Numbered from the stretch's first letter, positions 16,131-25,554 are shown. The stretch is 64,000 nt of DNA from Clostridiales bacterium (GCA_012719035.1 JAAYBD010000029.1:1-64000); one strand, 5' to 3'. Made by a program: numbers and translations. Notes: a model not told the origin generated them from the sequence alone.

Positions 16131-18773
16131 TTAAGCACTCTTTCTGGCGGCATAGCTGCGCTGACAGAGCTTAACGATCTCAACTATAGGAATAATGCAG
16201 ACTGCAAGCAGGAGCGCAACGCCATACTCTTCAAGACTGATGTGTTCAAATCCAAAAGCATCGGCAAGGAAGGGAACGTAAAGCACTAAGGTAGTGGATA
16301 TAAGGCTTGCAAATCCTGCGAAGATAAGCGCTTTGTTATGGGTATTCAGCGTAAACAGGCTGCCGCGCTGTGAACGCATATTAAAGCTGTGGAAGATTTC
16401 TGCCATGCTCATTGTGAGGAATGCCATAGTCATCCCGTCAGCGCTGTCCGCAATTTCCCAGACGCCGCTTTCCATATAGTGACCTATAAAGTATGCGGCA
16501 AGAGTGAGTATCGTAACAATGAGACCCTGATATGCAACGTCGATTCCGACACCGCCGGCGAAGATGCCGTCACGTGATGAGCGGGGATTGCGGCGCATTA
16601 CATCCGGCTCGGCGCTTTCTAAACCAAGGGCAAGAGCGGGGAAACAGTCCGTTACGAGATTGATCCAAAGAAGATGAACAGGCTTTAGTATTACGAAGTT
16701 CAGAAGCGTGGCGATGAAAATACTCATGACCTCGCTCATGTTTGAGCTGAGCAGGAACTGGATAGCTTTGCGGATATTATCATATATCCTGCGGCCTTCT
16801 TTGACCGCACCGACAATCGTTGCAAAGTTGTCATCTGCAAGAACCATGTCGGCAACGTTCTTTGTGACATCCGTACCTGTTATGCCCATTCCGACGCCGA
16901 TATCGGCGTTCTTTATGCTGGGTGCGTCGTTAACGCCATCGCCTGTCATTGCAGTGATGTAGCCCGCTTTGCGCCAGGCGTTTACGATACGTACCTTATG
17001 CTCGGGCTGGACTCTTGCGTAAACCGATATATCGCGGAAGCGTTTCTCAAACTCTTCATCGCTCATATCCGATAGCTGAGAACCGGTTACGGCGGCTGCG
17101 CCCTCGCCCATAATTCCAAGTTCTCTTGCAATTGCGCTTGCGGTGTCGATGTGGTCGCCCGTAATCATGATGGGGCGGATGCCGGCAGTCCGGCACTGTT
17201 CAATCGCATCTTTGACCTCCGGACGAACGGGGTCAATCATGCCTGTCATGCCTATGAAGCAAAGGTCGTATTCAAGCTCCTTCGGTTCGTAGCGTTCAGG
17301 CTCGGCGGCATATACTTTCTGCGCGGCAGCAAGAACGCGAAGAGCCTTGTCTGCCATTGCCTTATTAGCAGACAGTATTTCATTTCGTACTTCGTCTGTA
17401 AGAATAGTGGCTTTTCCGTCCTTCATATAACAGGTGCAAAGACGGAGTATCTCGTCGGGAGCGCCTTTGGTATACTGAACAACACCTAAGTCGGTTTTGT
17501 GAACGGTGCTCATCATTTTACGCACGCTGTCAAATGGGGCTTCACCGATACGGGGAGCTTTTTCCTTCAGCTCATATTTTGGAAGGTTGAGGGAATTTGC
17601 CCAATAAACAAGAGCGTTTTCGGTCGGTTCGCCGGTGACTGTACCGTCATTATTAAGTTCGGCATCGCAGCATAGAGCCATGGCGGCGGCAAGGAGTTCT
17701 TTATTATCGCCGTAATGCTCGACTACGGTCATTTTATTTTGTGTGAGCGTTCCTGTTTTATCAGAGCATATTATTTGCGCACAGCCGAGGGTCTCAACTG
17801 CGGTCAGCTTTCTGATAATGGCGTTTTTCTTGCTCATATTGGTAACGCCTATAGACAGAACTATGGTTACAACGGCAACAAGACCTTCTGGTATTGCAGC
17901 GACAGCAAGGCTAACGGCTATCATGAAGCTGTTTAGGATTACGTCGGTAGAAAAACTGCCTGCGCGGATAAGTCCTATGGCGAAGATGACGGCGCAAATG
18001 CCGAGAACAAGAGCCGTAAGGATTTTACTCAGCTGGGCAAGCTTTTTCTGCAGGGGGGTAAGACCTTCCTCCGCCTTGTTGAGCGCATCCGCGATTTTGC
18101 CCATTTCTGTATTCATTCCGGTGTCCGTAATAACTGCGGCCCCGCGTCCGTAAACGACGATACTCCCCATATAGACCATGTTTTTGCGGTCGCCGAGGGG
18201 AACGTCCTTGCTTTCGGTAAGGTAAAGCATATCGATAAACTTATCAACAGGAACACTTTCACCCGTAAGCGCGGCTTCCTCAATCTTCATGCTTTTGGAG
18301 TCGATTATTCGTCCGTCGGCAGGAACGGCATCTCCGGCTTCGAGGATGACAATGTCTCCGACTACTATATCTTCACTCTTTATTACAGTGATTTTTCCGT
18401 CGCGCAGAACCTTGCTCGTCGCAGATGCCATTTCTTGAAGTGCTTCGAGCGCCTTTTCCGCCTTGTTTTCCTGATATACGCCCAAAACCGCGTTTACTAT
18501 GACGACGAACATGATGATGAAAACATCGGCGAAACCCTCGTTTGAATAAGAAGAGGTGATGGCGGATACAAGCGCCGCGGCTATAAGGATAATAATCATC
18601 GGGTCGGACATCTGTTTAAAAAAGCGCTTTATCAAAGAGTCCTTTTTACCCTCAGCAAGCTTATTCTTTCCGTCTGAGGCAAGCCGCTTTTCAGCTTCCT
18701 CCGAGGAAAGACCGTCGCGCGAGCTTTTTGTTTCGACTAAAACATCTTCAACCTCGCTGCAATAATACTTCAT
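16131..18773 (-). CDS. P2-type cation ATPase (PMCA/Ca2+-ATPase family), likely Mn2+/Ca2+ exporter
   Basis: An 880-residue P-type ATPase: actuator motif LTGES (169-173), TM4 PEGL (295-298), phosphorylation loop CSDKTGTLT with Asp338, and hinge MTGDGVNDAPSIKNADIGVGMG. The TM6 segment LWINLVTDC carries the Asn and Asp used for cation binding in Ca2+ ATPases, and ten membrane helices are predicted. Family alone says Ca2+ efflux. However, its leader contains a yybP-ykoY Mn2+ riboswitch with a terminator (18848-18970), so Mn2+ export is the more likely physiological role. P-ATPases under this riboswitch are known from lactic acid bacteria (YoaB). It is a single-gene transcript with its own promoter and terminator. 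Confidence 0.93.
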   Translation of the reverse strand: MKYYCSEVEDVLVETKSSRDGLSSEEAEKRLASDGKNKLAEGKKDSLIKRFFKQMSDPMIIILIAAALVSAITSSYSNEGFADVFIIMFVVIVNAVLGVYQENKAEKALEALQEMASATSKVLRDGKITVIKSEDIVVGDIVILEAGDAVPADGRIIDSKSMKIEEAALTGESVPVDKFIDMLYLTESKDVPLGDRKNMVYMGSIVVYGRGAAVITDTGMNTEMGKIADALNKAEEGLTPLQKKLAQLSKILTALVLGICAVIFAIGLIRAGSFSTDVILNSFMIAVSLAVAAIPEGLVAVVTIVLSIGVTNMSKKNAIIRKLTAVETLGCAQIICSDKTGTLTQNKMTVVEHYGDNKELLAAAMALCCDAELNNDGTVTGEPTENALVYWANSLNLPKYELKEKAPRIGEAPFDSVRKMMSTVHKTDLGVVQYTKGAPDEILRLCTCYMKDGKATILTDEVRNEILSANKAMADKALRVLAAAQKVYAAEPERYEPKELEYDLCFIGMTGMIDPVRPEVKDAIEQCRTAGIRPIMITGDHIDTASAIARELGIMGEGAAAVTGSQLSDMSDEEFEKRFRDISVYARVQPEHKVRIVNAWRKAGYITAMTGDGVNDAPSIKNADIGVGMGITGTDVTKNVADMVLADDNFATIVGAVKEGRRIYDNIRKAIQFLLSSNMSEVMSIFIATLLNFVILKPVHLLWINLVTDCFPALALGLESAEPDVMRRNPRSSRDGIFAGGVGIDVAYQGLIVTILTLAAYFIGHYMESGVWEIADSADGMTMAFLTMSMAEIFHSFNMRSQRGSLFTLNTHNKALIFAGFASLISTTLVLYVPFLADAFGFEHISLEEYGVALLLAVCIIPIVEIVKLCQRSYAARKSA

Positions 18774-18847
18774 TTGTATTCCTCCATATTAAATCTTTAA
18801 AGCTTTTGCCATATCATCATTTTTGCCTGCGGGAACAACCTGTAAAC

Positions 18848-18970
18848 AAAAAACTCATGGACAGGCAAAGCCTATCCATGAGTCTGGTCATTTAATACAA
18901 GCCAGGCAGAGAACTGCCATGTATGTTGACTTGAACCGCCGCAGCGCTGACTACTCCCTCACGGAGCTTT
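18848..18970 (-). ncRNA. yybP-ykoY manganese riboswitch with transcription terminator
   Basis: Read on the minus strand, the leader starts AAAGCTCC...GGGAGTAG and continues with CAGCGCTGCGGCGG and GTCAACATAC. It closes with TGACCAG, the sequence blocks of the yybP-ykoY class. Immediately downstream, ACTCATGGA and TCCATGAGT form a terminator stem followed by TTTTTT (18883-18848). The transcript start predicted from the promoter falls at the 5' end of the aptamer. This class turns expression on with Mn2+, which fits an exporter gene. Recognition is by motif; no covariance model was run. Confidence 0.8.
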
Positions 18971-18974
18971 GTAC

Positions 18975-19003
18975 ATTTTAGCATTACATGGCAGCTTTGT
19001 CAA
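18975..19003 (-). promoter_or_regulatory. SigA promoter of the riboswitch-ATPase transcript
   Basis: Consensus TTGACA and TAAAAT lie 17 bases apart on the minus strand. The -35 box overlaps the last codons of spoIIR. Confidence 0.82.
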
Positions 19004-19605
19004 GATAGGGCATTTCTTATTTGATCATACAGTTCTATGATGCGGAACTTTAACCTGTATTCACTGTCAACGGTTTGAATCAGTTTTGCGCTTTCCTGAG
19101 ACATGCCGTAAAAGGCGTCTTCGTCCTCGACAGATGTCATACAAAGAGGCGGAAATACAACACACCACCAGTTACGCCCTTTTCCTTCACCGAGTATTAT
19201 CTGAAGTGAAATATAGTCTCCAGCGGGGAGTGCAAAGCCGTCATAATTTCGGGTGGGATAATTCTCAAGGCATAGTTTGGCGCTTACGGGATAATATTTT
19301 CCGAATCGCTTCAGGCTTTGCCTTGCAGACTGACAGAGCTTTGGAATTTCTTCCGAAATTACGATTTCCGCTTCATTGATATCGCTTATGCCTTCGAGCA
19401 TGGGCGTCAGCTCCTGCAAAACACTGTCGCGGACGCTTAGTTTGGCGTGCTGATCACTTTCGCTGTCCGAATTTGCTATGACATGCAGCCTGACGAGCTG
19501 CCCTGCAAGCTGCTGCTGCTCCGCTCTCGCAAAAAGCCCTGTAAAAAGAGTTGCGCACAGCGCAAAAAGAAGGGATATTTCCCATATTTTTAGATGCTGC
19601 TTCAT
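19000..19605 (-). CDS. spoIIR: Stage II sporulation protein R
   Basis: A 201-residue secreted protein with an N-terminal signal/anchor (ISLLFALCATLFTGLFARA) and the family block LVRLHVIANSDSESDQHAKL. The NYDGFALPAGDYISLQIILGEGKGRNWWCVVFPPLC segment is also typical. In endospore formers SpoIIR is made in the forespore under SigF and activates SpoIIGA, which processes pro-SigE in the mother cell. Its presence marks a spore-former or recent descendant. The leader upstream has competing inverted repeats (19615-19740) that can bury the AAGGCGG ribosome site. The gene lies alone between ispE and the ATPase. Confidence 0.93.
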   Translation of the reverse strand: MKQHLKIWEISLLFALCATLFTGLFARAEQQQLAGQLVRLHVIANSDSESDQHAKLSVRDSVLQELTPMLEGISDINEAEIVISEEIPKLCQSARQSLKRFGKYYPVSAKLCLENYPTRNYDGFALPAGDYISLQIILGEGKGRNWWCVVFPPLCMTSVEDEDAFYGMSQESAKLIQTVDSEYRLKFRIIELYDQIRNALS

Positions 19606-19614
19606 AAAATAATA

Positions 19615-19740
19615 AACCGCCTTTATGTATTTTACATTAAGGCGGTTATGTACGCGGATTTTGATATCCGCGGTGAGAGACTATTGCCCAAATTGATAGA
19701 TACATCAATAAAAGGAGATTTGAACGAGCCGCCTTAATGT
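19615..19740 (-). promoter_or_regulatory. Structured spoIIR leader with mutually exclusive stems
   Basis: Segment B (19634-19647) can pair with A (19615-19623, 9 bp, containing the spoIIR Shine-Dalgarno) or with C (19729-19740, 12 bp perfect). Between B and C are two more small palindromes: CGCGGAT/ATCCGCG at 19653-19672 and ATTGAT/ATCAAT at about 19692-19709. The arrangement would allow an on/off translational switch. It could also be partly the ispE terminator. No SigF promoter was recognised with confidence. Confidence 0.45.
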
Positions 19741-19799
19741 TCAGAACTGATAATATTATCGGCGCGTTCCTAAGAGTTTAAACATCGGTATGAAAACTT

Positions 19800-20693
19800 T
19801 TAAATGTCCAGTCTGCCCTGAGGTTCGGCGAGGAATACATCACTGTACTGCTGTGCAAGATAGGACTGAGCTTTTTTTGCTTTTTCCTCGTCATCAAAAA
19901 CGCCGAAAACAGCGGAGCCGGTTCCGGTCATAACAGTTCCCAAGGCGCCGCAGTCCAGAAGAATTCCCTTAATTTTTGGGATATCATCGGGTTTAGGTGG
20001 AAGAACATTTTCAAACACGTTATACATTCTTTGACAGATGCCCTTTAGATCCCGGGTTTTGATTGAGGACAATACGCCCTGAGTGTCAGGGTGATATCTG
20101 ACAGAACAGAGGTCTATTTTTGTAAACAGTTCGGGAGTGGAAACGGAAAATCTGGGCTTTGCTATAACAAAGATGCACGCGGGAAGCGGTGTGAGGTCTG
20201 TGAGTATTTCTCCCTTTCCTTCGGCAAGAGAGGTGCCTCCGGCAACACAAAAGGGAATGTCTGAGCCGAGACTGTTGCCGAGCGATTCAAGTTCCCGACG
20301 GTTCAGAGGTTTTCCCGTCAGCTTATTCAATGCGCGGAGAACGGCCGCGCCGTCGGCAGAGCCGCCGCCCATACCGGCACAGACCGGAATGTGCTTAGTA
20401 ATGCTGATATCGGCGCCGCTTGAAGCTGTATCCGTATTTGCGAAAAAGGCTTTTGCCGCTTTGACGGCAATGTTGCGGTCGTCACAGGGCAGATATCGCA
20501 GATTGGTGCGGATGCTTATTGTGCCGTCGTGTCTAAGGGAAACCGTAACTTCATCACAAAGCGAAACAGTCTGCATTATCATGCGCATTTCGTGATAGCC
20601 GTCCGGTCGCCGGGAAACAACATCCAGAGATATATTCAGTTTTGCATAGGCTTTTTCCGTCAAGCTGTGAATGTGCAGCGCTCCCTTTCGCAA
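19800..20693 (-). CDS. ispE: 4-(cytidine 5'-diphospho)-2-C-methyl-D-erythritol kinase
   Basis: This GHMP-fold kinase phosphorylates CDP-ME in the non-mevalonate isoprenoid pathway. The N-terminal AYAKLNISLDVVSRRPDGYHEMRMIMQTV and the ATP-binding ITKHIPVCAGMGGGSADGAA are both diagnostic. The conserved LGSDIPFC block and C-terminal MTGTGSAVFGVF are present. Length (~297) is normal. The start is uncertain: the frame opens with TTG at 20693, but an AAAGGGAG lies just inside it, so a second TTG at about 20663 is possible. It follows apgM by 26 bases and is probably co-transcribed. Confidence 0.92.
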   Translation of the reverse strand: MRKGALHIHSLTEKAYAKLNISLDVVSRRPDGYHEMRMIMQTVSLCDEVTVSLRHDGTISIRTNLRYLPCDDRNIAVKAAKAFFANTDTASSGADISITKHIPVCAGMGGGSADGAAVLRALNKLTGKPLNRRELESLGNSLGSDIPFCVAGGTSLAEGKGEILTDLTPLPACIFVIAKPRFSVSTPELFTKIDLCSVRYHPDTQGVLSSIKTRDLKGICQRMYNVFENVLPPKPDDIPKIKGILLDCGALGTVMTGTGSAVFGVFDDEEKAKKAQSYLAQQYSDVFLAEPQGRLDI

Positions 20694-20719
20694 TATTCTA
20701 AAAAACGGACTGCTATACC

Positions 20720-21955
20720 CTATTTAAGCTCAAACAAGGAGGGCATAAGGTCGATACCTGCAGAGAGATAATTTCCCTTCAGTCCGTTTGCTTCGGAGTA
20801 GGGAAGCCCCGCCTGAGTATTGTAACGGCTGTCAAATATGATATAGGGGACAGGATCGCCGTCGTGCTGGCGGTTGCTTGTCAGTGTTTTGTGATCGCTC
20901 AAAATGAGCATCCGGAAATCCTCCCCGGAGTCGGACAGGGCATCGCATAATGGCTTCACAACCCGGCTGTCCAGCCATTCGATGGCTTGAAGTTTGCCCT
21001 TGAGGTCGCCGCAGTGCGTACATTCATCGGGACCTTCAAGATGAACGGCAACAAAATCGCGGGTTTTGAGCGCGTCTAACGCGGACTCCACTTTTCCTTC
21101 GTAATTTGTGTCAACCTCGCCGGTTGCGCCGCATACCATGATTACGTCAAGCCCGGTGAGCCGCGCGATTCCGTGGCACAGCGGGACAGCGGATACGACA
21201 GCGCCTGTTTTTCTGTACTGCTCGTTAAAATCGGGCAGTTTTGCGGCAGTTCCTTCCGCCCAGAACCAAATGGCGTTGCCCGGCAGCTTGCCCTCGCTTC
21301 TGCGGCGGACGTTGAAGGGATGGTCTTGCAGCAGCTCATTTGCCTTTTTCATAAGGTCTGTCAGAACTGAGGCATTTTCGCAGCCTTTCGGAAGGTTTTC
21401 TGAGACCTTTTCTCCTATGTGGTCATGCGGAGGAGCAAGCTCAAGCCCTTTTATTTCAACCTGCTTCTGGACTGCAATGTGACGGTATGACTCGGTGGGA
21501 TAAATGCTCATGCCCGCTTTGTCAGCCAAGGCTTTAAATTCGGGATGAGAGAAAAGATATTCGACAAGCTCCACACCCTGTTTTTCGCACAGCCCGCCGG
21601 CAGAGTGCGATTCTATCTTTTTATCCTCAAAGGGGATAGACCCGTCATCAGTCAGCGTAATGTTGTTGCATCGGTAAGCCGCATCACCTAATGACAGGGA
21701 AATGCCCTGAGCCGCGGCTTCAAGCGGTGCCCTGCCGGAATAGCAAGAGTGCGGATCGCAGCCGAAAATGGACATTATTGCGGTATCGCTTCCCGGAGGA
21801 AAACCCTCCGGCACGGTCAGTACACTGCCCAGAACGCCCTGTGCCGCAAGTTTATCTATGAAGGGCTTTTTTGAAGCCTCAAGCGGGGTCAGACCGTTAA
21901 GCTCGGGAACAGGGTTGTCGGCCATTCCGTCACCGATTACGAGTATATATTTCAT
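20720..21955 (-). CDS. apgM: Cofactor-independent phosphoglycerate mutase, archaeal (ApgM) type
   Basis: A 411-residue alkaline-phosphatase-superfamily enzyme. MKYILVIGDGMADNP carries the first metal-binding Asp. GFPPGSDTAIMSIFGCDP holds the serine-containing nucleophile loop. The C-terminal half has HLEGPDECTHCGD and LILSDHKTL metal-ligand motifs. It interconverts 3- and 2-phosphoglycerate in glycolysis without 2,3-BPG. Family members occur in archaea and Clostridia, often instead of or besides GpmI. The promoter at 22017-22045 reads into apgM and then ispE. Confidence 0.93.
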   Translation of the reverse strand: MKYILVIGDGMADNPVPELNGLTPLEASKKPFIDKLAAQGVLGSVLTVPEGFPPGSDTAIMSIFGCDPHSCYSGRAPLEAAAQGISLSLGDAAYRCNNITLTDDGSIPFEDKKIESHSAGGLCEKQGVELVEYLFSHPEFKALADKAGMSIYPTESYRHIAVQKQVEIKGLELAPPHDHIGEKVSENLPKGCENASVLTDLMKKANELLQDHPFNVRRRSEGKLPGNAIWFWAEGTAAKLPDFNEQYRKTGAVVSAVPLCHGIARLTGLDVIMVCGATGEVDTNYEGKVESALDALKTRDFVAVHLEGPDECTHCGDLKGKLQAIEWLDSRVVKPLCDALSDSGEDFRMLILSDHKTLTSNRQHDGDPVPYIIFDSRYNTQAGLPYSEANGLKGNYLSAGIDLMPSLFELK

Positions 21956-22016
21956 AGAGTTATCCTTTCAATATTGAAATAAAAACATCTCAAAAAATTG
22001 TCAAAAATCAAAACCC

Positions 22017-22045
22017 ATTATACACCATATCTTGTTTTTTGGAAA
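22017..22045 (-). promoter_or_regulatory. Probable promoter of apgM-ispE
   Basis: On the minus strand TATAAT (22022-22017) with TTTCCA 17 bases upstream; the -35 match is weak. Confidence 0.5.
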
Positions 22046-22149
22046 GAAACAAATTTTATTTTTTGACCAATCTTTAGTGATTGATGTAATTTGGCTAAAT
22101 TAAGCGAAAAGACACAGAATATAGAAAAAATATTTGGCATAATTTCCAT

Positions 22150-22177
22150 TTGACTTTGATAAAGTGAATGATATTAT
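22150..22177 (+). promoter_or_regulatory. SigA promoter of the V-ATPase operon
   Basis: TTGACT and TATTAT are separated by 16 bases, about 30 bases before the first operon ATG at 22210. Confidence 0.7.
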
Positions 22178-22209
22178 GTGTACAGTCAATTGCAGAAAAG
22201 AGGGATTCT

Positions 22210-22533
22210 ATGACCCCTATAGAAATACTGAACAAAATTGTACAGGCCGAAAGCAACGCGCGTGAGATATACAGCGAAGCCGAGTCCCTTAGAGAAGGTT
22301 TTGACAACTATGTGAACAAAGAGATTGAAGAAATTAGGAAGCAGTATTACGAGCGTGCGGATAAGATGATAGCAGAGGCTAAAGAGAGGGAAACAGCTCG
22401 TGCGGAAGCCGCTATACAGGAGCTTGATAAAAAGCTTGAAGCGGAACTGGACGCGGCAAAAAAGCACTTTGAAAGGGAAAAAGATGCCGTCGTACTGAAA
22501 ATCTTCAAACTGGCGGTGGATGCCGATGCTTAA
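22210..22533 (+). CDS. V-type ATPase peripheral-stalk subunit (G/H-like)
   Basis: A 107-residue, almost wholly helical, charged protein (MTPIEILNKIVQAESNAREIY...) with a long coiled coil through residues ~10-90. It matches the G/H stalk subunits that pair with subunit E. The start at 22210 is chosen for the AGAGGG site; an in-frame upstream start at 22168 would precede the predicted transcription start. It is the first gene of the operon and overlaps the subunit C start by 14 bases. The E/G heterodimer would link the A3B3 head to subunits C and I and act as the stator. Confidence 0.8.
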   Translation: MTPIEILNKIVQAESNAREIYSEAESLREGFDNYVNKEIEEIRKQYYERADKMIAEAKERETARAEAAIQELDKKLEAELDAAKKHFEREKDAVVLKIFKLAVDADA

Positions 22534-23554
22534 ATCACGAATGAAATATGGAGCTATCGCGGCTAAGGTCATGACGATGTACGGCAGGCTTTTGAAAGAT
22601 GAAGACTGGCGGCGGCTGTATGAATGCAGAAGTGTTTCAGACATTTATGGATTCCTGCGGAACCATAGGGGATGGAGCGAAACGGTTATGGCCTTGCCCG
22701 CTTCTTCTTCTCCCAAAGTTCTTCAGATGTCGATACGGAAGACGGTCTATAGGGATTATGAAAAGCTTTATAATTTTTCAAACCTTGAGGATAAAAAGTA
22801 CCTTAGATTTATAATATACCAATCAGAATATGAACTTATCCTTGAAGCACTGAGGGAAAAACGCTCTTACGAACGCCTGTCCGAGGTGAGCGTAATCACG
22901 GATTTTATGCGCAGGCACAGTTCTGTAGACATTGAAGCGCTTTCTCAAAGCAAAAGCTTTTCTGATATTTTGAACGCAGTAAAGGGCAGCATATATGAAA
23001 AGCCTCTTTCAGAGCTTAAAATAAATCCTGAAACCGGTATGCCCAGCTACTGGGAAGCTGGTGTTTTTTTAGAAAATGTCTATTACAAATCGGTATTTTC
23101 TTTTCTCCAAAAGAAATATAAAGGCTTAGGGAAAAAGAGAATTGAAGAGATTATAGGTTCGGAAGCGGATCTTTTGAATATTGTGAGCATTATAAGGCTT
23201 CACCGCAACTTTCCCACCTCCCTTGAGCGGGCGGATGAACTGCTTATTCCTGTTTCGTATAGGCTGAAGCCGGATTTTTTGCATTCTCTTGAAACTGCAA
23301 AAAGCGAGGACGAAGCCCTTGATTTGCTGAGAAAATCTCCGTTTGGGCAGAGGTTTGAGGGAGCAGGCAAGGCAAATATCGAAAGTTTATATTATAAGTA
23401 TATGGAAGAGCTTTGCATAAAGCTTGTCAAATCATTCGAGCCGGATTTGGGAGTTGCGCAGGCTTATCTTGTTTTAAAAGAGCTTGAATGCAAAAAGCTT
23501 CTGAGGGTTATTGAAGCTATAGACAGCGGAATTGACCCCAAGACCTTAGTTTGA
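22520..23554 (+). CDS. atpC: V-type ATP synthase subunit C (AC39 family)
   Basis: A 344-residue protein of the vATP-synt_AC39 family. It has the repeated three-segment helical pattern with YGFLRNHRGWSE-like blocks, KKYKGLGKKRIEEIIGSEADLLNIVSIIRL in the central repeat, and LKELECKKLLRVIEAIDSGIDPK at the end. Subunit C couples the central shaft (D/F) to the K ring. Here it is the second gene, before I and K, rather than after E as in the enterococcal ntp operon. The ATG at 22520 lies inside the preceding gene. Confidence 0.9.
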   Translation: MPMLKSRMKYGAIAAKVMTMYGRLLKDEDWRRLYECRSVSDIYGFLRNHRGWSETVMALPASSSPKVLQMSIRKTVYRDYEKLYNFSNLEDKKYLRFIIYQSEYELILEALREKRSYERLSEVSVITDFMRRHSSVDIEALSQSKSFSDILNAVKGSIYEKPLSELKINPETGMPSYWEAGVFLENVYYKSVFSFLQKKYKGLGKKRIEEIIGSEADLLNIVSIIRLHRNFPTSLERADELLIPVSYRLKPDFLHSLETAKSEDEALDLLRKSPFGQRFEGAGKANIESLYYKYMEELCIKLVKSFEPDLGVAQAYLVLKELECKKLLRVIEAIDSGIDPKTLV

Positions 23555-23600
23555 TTATTCTTATTATTTATTTACAGCGGCGAAAAGGAGGTAATATGCA

Positions 23601-25511
23601 GTGTCGGTAGAAGCAATGACCATGGTGACTATATCAGGTCCCGAAGATATGGTTAATACCGCAATACAGAGCCTCATAATAAATAAGGAATTTCATCCTG
23701 AAAATGCTATAAAAGTGCTCTCCGGTATGAAGGAGCTGGTACCCTTTGACTCTCCTAACCCTTATTCGGAATTGCTTGCAAAAGCTATGGAGATTTCGTC
23801 AAGCTTGGATATCAATCCGGACTACAGGGATTTTGCACAGTTTAAACCTGTTCTTCAGGATGTTAGCGCGTATCTGGACGGTCTTAATTCGAGGATCTCA
23901 AAAATCAAGGAGGAGCAGGAAGAAAAGAGCATTATTGTACGAAATAACAAACTTGTTATTGAGCAGCTCGGACACTTCTCAAGCTTCAATGTGGACTTGA
24001 GCGACCTGTTTACAATGAAATATCTTAAATTCCACTTTGGAAGAATTCCGATAGAGACTTATAGAGAGTGCTTGAGGATAATTGATGAAAGGCCAGACGT
24101 GTATTTTGTCATGTCCGGCAGAGTGGATCATTGGATTTACGGTGCGTATTTTGCGCAGCCCGAAGCCGATACACAAATCGAATCCATTTTCTCATCCTTA
24201 GGCTTCGAGCGTATTCACATAGATATCGAGGGAAACGTGCAGACAACGGCAAATGAGGCTATAGACCGCCTTAAAGCCGAGACGGCTGATGCGGAAAAAC
24301 GTCTCGAGGAAATCCGCGTCGAGCTGGATTCCATTAAAAAAGACGATGGCGATAAGCTGCTTTTGACTTATTCATGGCTGCGCTTTATGAGCGAATCATT
24401 TGACATTTGCTCATATGCGGGGCGTCGCCATGGAAAATTCTATATTATCGGCTGGATACCGGAGAAAACATCGGAGGAATTTTTAAAAAAGTGTGAATCT
24501 ATCAAGGGGTTCGGCTGCTTTTTGACTTCTCCGAAAGAAATTAAGGATACTCCTCCGCCGGTCAAGATGAAAAGAGGCTTTCTGTCTGATATTTACCAGC
24601 CTTTTCTGGAAATGTACGGCTTGCCGTCTTACGGTGAAATTGATCCCCGCTTATTTATGGCGATTACCTATACGGTGCTTTTCGGTATAATGTTCGGCGA
24701 CGTGGGACAAGGTTTGACCCTTGTTGCCGCCGGATTGCTGTTATGGAAGCTAAAAAAGCTCTGGCTTGGACGTGTTGTCGCCCTATGCGGCTTGTCGGCT
24801 GCGGCTATGGGATTTGTGTACGGCAGTGTTTTCGGAAACGAAGAACTGCTGCACGGCTTCAAAGTTCTTGAAGGCGGAAACACAATGAAAATGCTTCTTG
24901 TTGCAGTTGCAATCGGAGTTGTGCTGATTATTATCTGCATGATCATGAACATAATTACAGGCATACGGCAGCGGGATATTAAGAAAGCGCTCTTTTCACC
25001 AAATGGCGTTGCGGGATTTGTGCTGTATATGGGAATGGCAGTCGGCGTGGTATTTCAATATTTTAAAGGCTACAGCCTGTTTTCTGCTCCCTATATAATC
25101 TGCGTTATCGTCATGCCGCTCTTTATTATATTTGCGGCAGCACCTCTCACAAAGCTTTTGACAGGTCAGAAGGACTGGATGCCGAAGTCCATAGGGATGT
25201 TCATTACCGAAGGCTTTTTTGAACTGTTTGAAACGATATTATCTTATGTCTCAAATACGGTATCTTTCCTGCGTGTCGGGGCATTTGCTATCAGTCACGC
25301 GGGTATGATGATGGTAGTGTACCTGCTCTCGGGAGAAGGCAACATTATCGGGCTTATTTTCGGCAACGCACTTGTAACTCTGCTTGAAACGGTACTTGTC
25401 TGTATTCAGGTGCTGCGTCTTGAGTATTATGAGATGTTCGGACGCTTTTATGAGGGTGGAGGTGTGAAGTTCAGCCCGAAAATAATAAACTATAAAGTTA
25501 CAGAAAAATAA
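23601..25511 (+). CDS. atpI: V-type ATP synthase subunit I (a-subunit homologue)
   Basis: A 636-residue protein: cytoplasmic N-terminal half with coiled coils (residues ~85-110 and ~215-245), and a C-terminal half with about seven to eight membrane helices. Helix FETILSYVSNTVSFLRVGAFAISHAGMM carries the essential Arg of the half-channels. PRLFMAITYTVLFGIMFGDVGQG is another family hallmark. It forms the stator half of the ion path and anchors the E/G stalks. GTG at 23601 follows AAGGAGG by 9 bases; an ATG five bases earlier is out of frame and closes at once. Confidence 0.94.
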   Translation: MSVEAMTMVTISGPEDMVNTAIQSLIINKEFHPENAIKVLSGMKELVPFDSPNPYSELLAKAMEISSSLDINPDYRDFAQFKPVLQDVSAYLDGLNSRISKIKEEQEEKSIIVRNNKLVIEQLGHFSSFNVDLSDLFTMKYLKFHFGRIPIETYRECLRIIDERPDVYFVMSGRVDHWIYGAYFAQPEADTQIESIFSSLGFERIHIDIEGNVQTTANEAIDRLKAETADAEKRLEEIRVELDSIKKDDGDKLLLTYSWLRFMSESFDICSYAGRRHGKFYIIGWIPEKTSEEFLKKCESIKGFGCFLTSPKEIKDTPPPVKMKRGFLSDIYQPFLEMYGLPSYGEIDPRLFMAITYTVLFGIMFGDVGQGLTLVAAGLLLWKLKKLWLGRVVALCGLSAAAMGFVYGSVFGNEELLHGFKVLEGGNTMKMLLVAVAIGVVLIIICMIMNIITGIRQRDIKKALFSPNGVAGFVLYMGMAVGVVFQYFKGYSLFSAPYIICVIVMPLFIIFAAAPLTKLLTGQKDWMPKSIGMFITEGFFELFETILSYVSNTVSFLRVGAFAISHAGMMMVVYLLSGEGNIIGLIFGNALVTLLETVLVCIQVLRLEYYEMFGRFYEGGGVKFSPKIINYKVTEK

Positions 25512-25554
25512 GTTTTAAATTAGAAAACAACAGAAATTCTGGAGGTCGTTATTT

